Part shown: positions 58,501 through 64,000 of the stretch, one piece after another
Layout: every line of letters starts with the position of its first letter
Numbering within the stretch: the first letter of the stretch is position 1
From: Canna indica
Taxonomy: Eukaryota; Streptophyta; Magnoliopsida; Zingiberales; Cannaceae
Length of the DNA stretch: 64,000 nt
Assembly (NCBI GenBank): GCA_034359265.1
Contig: CP136896.1
Coordinates: 34,462,001-34,526,000 of the forward strand
Direction: 5' to 3'
Notes under the pieces: generated by a model
What the model was told of the DNA's origin: nothing
Database searches by the model: none
Seen by the model: only the letters and a program-made list of their open reading frames with translations
Program-made: the position numbers and the translations under genes

Positions 58501-61041
58501 GTCGCTCGGGACTCTGATTTCTGGTCGTTTCGAGCCGATACACCGAAGTTCAATCAGTCGGCTTCGTTCAAGATCTATTCGAAAAGTCATGCAATTCTTT
58601 GCATTAGTCTGTCAAAAATAACTCGATTAACAACTTCTCCCATCGCAGTGAATGTTCTGGAGTCGCTCGGGACTCAGATTACAGGGCGTTTCGAGCCGAT
58701 ACCCCGAAGTTCAATCAGTCTGCATCGTTCAAGATCTATTCGAAAAATCATGCAATTCTTTGCATTAGTCTGTCAATAATAACTCGATTAACAACTTCTC
58801 CCATCACAGTGAATGTTCTGGAGTCGCTCGGGACTCAGATTACAGGGCGTTTCGAGCCGATACCCCGAAGTTCAATCAGTCGGCTTCGTTCAAGATTCTA
58901 TTCGAAAAATGGTGCAATTCTGTGCATTAGTCTGTCGAAAATAACTCGATTAACAACTTCTCCCATCGCACTGAAAGTTCTGGAGTGGCTCGGTACTCAG
59001 ATTACTGGGCGTTTCGAGCCGATACCCCGAAGTTCAATCAGTCTGCTTCGTTCAAGGTTCTATTCAAAAAATCATGCAATTCTTTGCATTAGTCTGTCAA
59101 AAATAACTCGATTAACAACTTTTCCCATCGCAGTGAATGTTCTGGAGTCGCTCGGGACTCAGATTACAGGGCGTTTCGAGCCGATACCCCGAAGTTCAAT
59201 CAGTCTGCATCGTTCAAGATCTATTCGAAAAATCATGCAATTCTTTGCATTAGTCTGTCAATAATAACTCGATTAACAACTTCTCCCATCACAGTGAATG
59301 TTCTGGAGTCGCTCGGGACTCAGATTACAGGGCGTTTCGAGCCGATACCCCGAAGTTCAATCAGTCGGCTTCGTTCAAGATTCTATTCGAAAAATGGTGC
59401 AATTCTGTGCATTAGTCTGTCAAAAATAACTCGATTAACAACTTCTCCCATCGCACTGAATGTTCTGGAGTGGCTCGGTACTCAAATTACTGCGCGTTTC
59501 GAGCCGATACCCCGAAGTTCAATCAGTCTGCTTCGTTCAAGGTTCTATTCGAAAAATCATGCAATTCTTTACATTAGTCTGTCAAAAATAACTCGATTAA
59601 CAACTTCTCCCATCGCAGTGAATGTTCTGGAGTCGCTCGGGACTCAGATTACAGGGCGTTTCGAGCCGATACCCCGAAGTTCAATCAGTCTGCATCGTTC
59701 AAGATCTATTCGAAAAATCATGCAATTCTTTGCATTAGTCTGTCAGTAATAACTCGATTAACAACTTCTCCCATCACAGTGAATGTTATGGAGTCGCTCG
59801 GGACTCTGATTTCTGGTCGTTTCGAGCCGATACACCGAAGTTCAATCAGTCGGCTTCGTTCAAGATCTATTCGAAAAGTCATGCAATTCTTTGCATTAGT
59901 CTGTCAAAAATAACTCGATTAACAACTTCTCCCATCGCAGTGAATGTTCTGGAGTCGCTCGGGACTCAGATTACAGGGCGTTTCGAGCCGATACCCCGAA
60001 GTTCAATCAGTCTGCATCGTTCAAGATCTATTCGAAAAATCATGCAATTCTTTGCATTAGTCTGTCAATAATAACTCGATTAACAACTTCTCCCATCACA
60101 GTGAATGTTCTGGAGTCGCTCGGGACTCAGATTACAGGGCGTTTCGAGCCGATACCCCGAAGTTCAATCAGTCGGCTTCGTTCAAGATTCTATTCGAAAA
60201 ATGGTGCAATTCTGTGCATTAGTCTGTCGAAAATAACTCGATTAACAACTTCTCCCATCGCACTGAAAGTTCTGGAGTGGCTCGGTACTCAGATTACTGG
60301 GCGTTTCGAGCCGATACCCCGAAGTTCAATCAGTCTGCTTCGTTCAAGGTTCTATTCAAAAAATCATGCAATTCTTTGCATTAGTCTGTCAAAAATAACT
60401 CGATTAACAACTTTTCCCATCGCAGTGAATGTTCTGGAGTCGCTCGGGACTCAGATTACAGGGCGTTTCGAGCCGATACCCCGAAGTTCAATCAGTCTGC
60501 ATCGTTCAAGATCTATTCGAAAAATCATGCAATTCTTTGCATTAGTCTGTCAATAATAACTCGATTAACAACTTCTCCCATCACAGTGAATGTTCTGGAG
60601 TCGCTCGGGACTCAGATTACAGGGCGTTTCGAGCCGATACCCCGAAGTTCAATCAGTCGGCTTCGTTCAAGATTCTATTCGAAAAATGGTGCAATTCTGT
60701 GCATTAGTCTGTCAAAAATAACTCGATTAACAACTTCTCCCATCGCACTGAATGTTCTGGAGTGGCTCGGTACTCAGATTACTGCGCGTTTCGAGCCGAT
60801 ACCCCGAAGTTCAATCAGTCTGCTTCGTTCAAGGTTCTATTCGAAAAATCATGCAATTCTTTACATTAGTCTGTCAAAAATAACTCGATTAACAACTTCT
60901 CCCATCGCAGTGAATGTTCTGGAGTCGCTCGGGACTCAGATTACAGGGCGTTTCGAGCCGATACCCCGAAGTTCAATCAGTCTGCATCGTTCAAGATCTA
61001 TTCGAAAAATCATGCAATTCTTTGCATTAGTCTGTCAGTAA
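55577..61041 (+). repeat. 1292-bp (8-monomer) and 3232-bp (20-monomer) repeats
   Basis: A block beginning with the ACAGTGAATGTTCTGGAGTC monomer, then AAAAATGGTGC, CACTGAAAGTTCTGGAGTGG and AACTTTTCCCATC, occurs at 55577, 58809 and 60101 (offsets 3232 and 1292). The following block occurs at 56062, 59294 and 60586 with the same offsets. GTCAGTAATAACTC is shared only by the last two. Confidence 0.88.
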
Positions 61042-63095
61042 TAACTCGATTAACAACTTCTCCCATCACAGTGAATGTTCTGGAGTCGCTCGGGACTCAG
61101 ATTACAGGGCGTTTGAGCCGATACCCCGAAGTTCAATCAGTCGGCTTCGTTCAAGATTCTATTCGAAAAATGGTGCAATTCTGTGCATTAGTCTGTCAAA
61201 AATAACTCGATTAACAACTTCTCCCATCGCAGTGAATGTTCTGGAGTCGCTCGGTACTCAGATTACTGGGTGTTTCGAGCCGATACCCCGAAGTTCAATC
61301 AGTCTGCTTCGTTCAAGATTCAATTCGAAAAATCATGCAATTCTTTGCATTAGTCTGTCAAAAATAACTCGATTAACAACTTCTCCCATCGCAGTGAATG
61401 TTCTGGAGTCGCTTGGGACTCAGATTACAGGGCGTTTCGAGCCGATACCCCGAAGTTCAATCAGTCTGTTTCGTTCAAGATTCTATTCGAAAAATCATGC
61501 AATTCTTTGCATTAGTCTGTCAAAAATAACTCGATTAACAACTTCTCCCATCACAGTGAATGTTCTGGAGTCGCTCGGGACTCAGATTACAGGGCGTTTC
61601 GAGCCGATACCCCGAAGTTCAATAAGTCGGCTTCGTTCAAGATTCTATTCGAAAAATCATGCAATTCTGTGCATTAGTCTGTCAAAAATAACTCGATTAA
61701 CAACTTCTCCCATCGCACAGAATGTTCTGGAGTCGCTCGGTACTCAAATTACTGGGCGTTTCGAGCCGATACCCCGAAGTTCAATCAGTCTGCTTCGTTC
61801 AAGATTCTATTCGAAAAATCGTGCAATTCTGTGCATTAGTCTGTCAAAAATAACTCGATTAACAACTTCTCCCATCGCACAGAATGTTCTGGAGTCGCTC
61901 AGTACTCAGATTACTGGGCGTTTCGAGCCGATACCCCGAAGTTCAATGAGTCTGCTTCGTTCAAGATTCTATTCAAAAAATCGTGCAATTCTTTGCATTA
62001 GTCTGTCAAAAATAACTCGATTAACAACTTCTCCCATCGCAGTGAATGTTCTGGAGTCGCTCGGGACTCTGATTTCTGGTCGTTTCGAGCCGATACACCG
62101 AAGTTCAATCAGTCGGCTTCGTTCAAGATCTATTCAAAAAGTCATGCAATTCTTTGCATTAGTCTGTCAAAAATAACTCGATTAACAACTTCTCCCATCA
62201 TAGTTAATGTTCTGGAGTCGCTCGGGACTCAGATTACAGGGCGTTTCGAGCCGATACCCCGAAGTTCAATCAGTCGGCTTCCTTCAAGATTCTATTCAAA
62301 AAATCGTGCAATTCTGTGCATTAGTCTGTCAAAAATAACTCGATTAACAACTTCTCCCATCGCAGTGAATGTTCTGGAGTCGCTCGGGACTCAGATTACA
62401 GGGCGTTACGAGCCGATACCCCGAAGTTCAATCAGTCTGCATCGTTCAAGATCTATTCGAAAAATCATGCAATTCTTTGCATTAGTCTGTCAAGAATAAC
62501 TCGATTAACAACTTCTCCCATCGCAGTGAATGTTCTGGTGTCGCTCGGGACTCAGATTACAGGGCGTTTCGAGCCGATACCCCAAAGTTCAATCAGTCTG
62601 CTTCGTTCAAGATTCTATTCGAAAAATTGTGCAATTCTTTGCATTAGTCTGTCAAAAATAACTCGATTAACAACTTCTCCCATCGCAGTGAATGTTATGG
62701 AGTCGCTCGGGACTCTGATTTCTGGTCGTTTCGAGCCGATACACCGAAGTTCAATCAGTCGGCTTCGTTCAAGATCTATTCGAAAAGTCATGCAATTCTT
62801 TGCATTAGTCTGTCAAAAATAACTCGATTAACAACTTCTCCCATCGCAGTGAATGTTCTGGAGTCGCTCGGGACTCAGATTACAGGGCGTTTCGAGCCGA
62901 TACCCCGAAGCTCAATCAGTCTGCATCGTTCAAGATCTATTCGAAAAATCATGCAATTCTTTGCATTAGTCTGTCAATAATAACTCGATTAACAACTTCT
63001 CCCATCACAGTGAATGTTCTGGAGTCGCTCGGGACTCAGATTACAGGGCGTTTCGAGCCGATACCCCGAAGTTCAATCAGTCGGCTTCGTTCAAG
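56980..63095 (+). repeat. 1.9-kb segment duplicated at 4201-bp spacing
   Basis: About 56980-58890 reappears at 61180-63090. Private variants recur at +4201: CAATTCGAAAAATC, CTGTTTCGTTC, TTCAATAAGTCGG, TTCAATGAGTCTG, CGTTACGAGCC, GTCAAGAATAAC and TTCTGGTGTCGCTC. The copies look almost identical, which implies a very recent event. Confidence 0.88.
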
Positions 63096-64000
63096 ATTCT
63101 GTTCGAAAAATCGTGCAATTCTGTGCATTAGTCTGTCAAAAATAACTCGATTAACAACTTCTCCCATCGCACAGAATGTTCTGGAGTCGCTCGGTACTCA
63201 AATTACTGGGCGTTTCGAGCCGATACCCCGAAGTTCAATCAGTCTGCTTCGTTCAAGATTCTATTCGAAAAATCGTGCAATTCTGTGCATTAGTCTGTCA
63301 AAAATAACTCGATTAACAACTTCTCCCATCGCACAGAATGTTCTGGAGTCGCTCGGTACTCAGATTACTGGGCGTTTCGAGCCGAAACCCCGAAGTTCAA
63401 TCAGTCTGCTTCGTTCAAGATTTCATTTGAAAAATCGTGCAAATCTTTGCATTAGTCTGTCAAAAATAACTCGATTAACAACTTCTCCCATCGCAGTGAA
63501 TGTTCTGGGGTCGCTCGGGACTCTGATTTCTGGTCGTTTCGAGCCGATACACCGAAGTTCAATCAGTCGGCTTCGTTCAAGATCTATTCAAAAAGTCATG
63601 CAATTCTTTGCATTAGTCTGTCAAAAATAACTCGATTAACAACTTCTCCCATCGCAGTGAATGTTCTGGAGTCGCTCGGGACTCTGATTTCTGGTCGTTT
63701 CGAGCCGATACACCGAAGCTCAATCAGTCTGCATCGTTCAAGATCTATTCGAAAAATCATGCAATTCTTTGCATTAGTCTGTCAATAATAACTCGATTAA
63801 CAACTTCTCCCATCACAATGAATGTTCTGGAGTCGCTCGGGACTCAGATTACAGGGCGTTTCGAGCCGATACCCCGAAGTTCAATCAGTCGGCTTCGTTC
63901 AAGATTCTATTCAAAAAATGGTGCAATTCTGTGCATTAGTCTGTCAAAAATAACTCGATTAACAACTTCTCCCATCGCACTGAAAGTTCTGGAGTGGCTC

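Larger units (their letters stand above)
38399..64000 (+). repeat. 161/162-bp satellite array, about 158 monomers, continues past the window
   Basis: Head-to-tail monomers in one orientation. Taking TGCATTAGTCTGTCAAAAAT as the start, successive copies begin at 38399, 38561, 38723, 38885 and 39046, so the periods are 162, 162, 162 and 161. The 161-bp class carries CAAGATCTATTC in place of CAAGATTCTATTC. Conserved blocks: AACTCGATTAACAACTTCTC, ATGTTCTGGAGTCGCTCGG and CCGAAGTTCAATCAGTC. Variable spots define subtypes: GCAGTGAAT, CACAGAAT, GCACTGAAT, CATAGTTAAT; GGGACTCAGATTACAGGGCG, GGTACTCAGATTACTGGGCG, GGGACTCTGATTTCTGGTCG; CTGCATCG or CGGCTTCG. No gene or transposon interrupts 25.6 kb. Length and homogeneity fit a centromeric or heterochromatic plant satellite. 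Confidence 0.97.

Noticed and set aside
38240..63630. Long serial open frames (up to 391 codons) of a 54-residue repeat protein across the array
   Set aside because: The frames exist because the monomer is 162 bp. They start at arbitrary GTG/ATG codons, are broken by every 161-bp monomer, and have no promoter or splice context. Treated as satellite, not coding.
38399..64000. CRISPR-like regular repeat array
   Set aside because: Whole monomers are repeated with no unique spacers, the period is 161-162 bp, and the context is plant nuclear DNA.

Overview
The window is nuclear DNA from a flowering plant. The evidence is one intron-rich, plant-type gene (monodehydroascorbate reductase of the organellar class, GT-AG introns), plant transposons of most major superfamilies (Ty1/copia including SIRE-like, Ty3/gypsy, hAT, PIF/Harbinger, MULE, Au-type SINE), and a long 161/162-bp satellite array. 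The species cannot be named from the sequence alone.

Layout. 1-16123: the 3' part of the MDAR gene on the + strand. Ten exons encode 279 C-terminal residues and end in TAA at 16121-16123; the 5' exons lie outside the window. The intron after the first visible exon is about 9.9 kb and full of nested transposons: a MULE-like foldback element with a perfect 9-bp target duplication (2072-3227) inside a larger inverted repeat; an old copia relic (4560-5513 and 10266-10530, minus strand) split by a hAT block (8620-10257) and by a short, internally deleted copia element with complete LTRs (5519-8613); and a small hAT element with a perfect 8-bp target duplication (10589-11133). 17013-22482: a two-gene PIF/Harbinger element (DDE transposase plus Myb/SANT-like protein), both genes broken. 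22674-25891: a decayed hAT element (ZMYM1/TTF-type transposase, minus strand) inserted next to a MULE transposase relic (about 26200-26575). 26580-27030: an LTR fragment. 27031-33643: a SIRE-like copia element on the + strand, carrying a reverse-oriented solo LTR (31008-32799). 33644-36843: a second SIRE-like copia element on the minus strand, inserted into the 3' LTR of the first. 36844-38398: a remnant of a Ty3/gypsy element (LTR-like sequence plus gag).

38399-64000: an uninterrupted, single-orientation tandem array of about 158 monomers of 162 or 161 bp, starting directly inside the gypsy gag codons and running off the window. Shared private variants show repeated segmental duplication inside the array (1131, about 1940, 1454, 1292, 3232 and 4201 bp, all whole numbers of monomers). 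The long open frames across it follow from the 162-bp (54-codon) period and are not genes.

Only MDAR looks like a functional host gene. It would regenerate ascorbate in chloroplasts or mitochondria. Everything from 17 kb rightward is transposon and satellite DNA, which fits an approach to centromeric or other heterochromatin. The most notable item is the satellite array, with its multi-scale higher-order structure and its sharp junction with a gypsy gag fragment.
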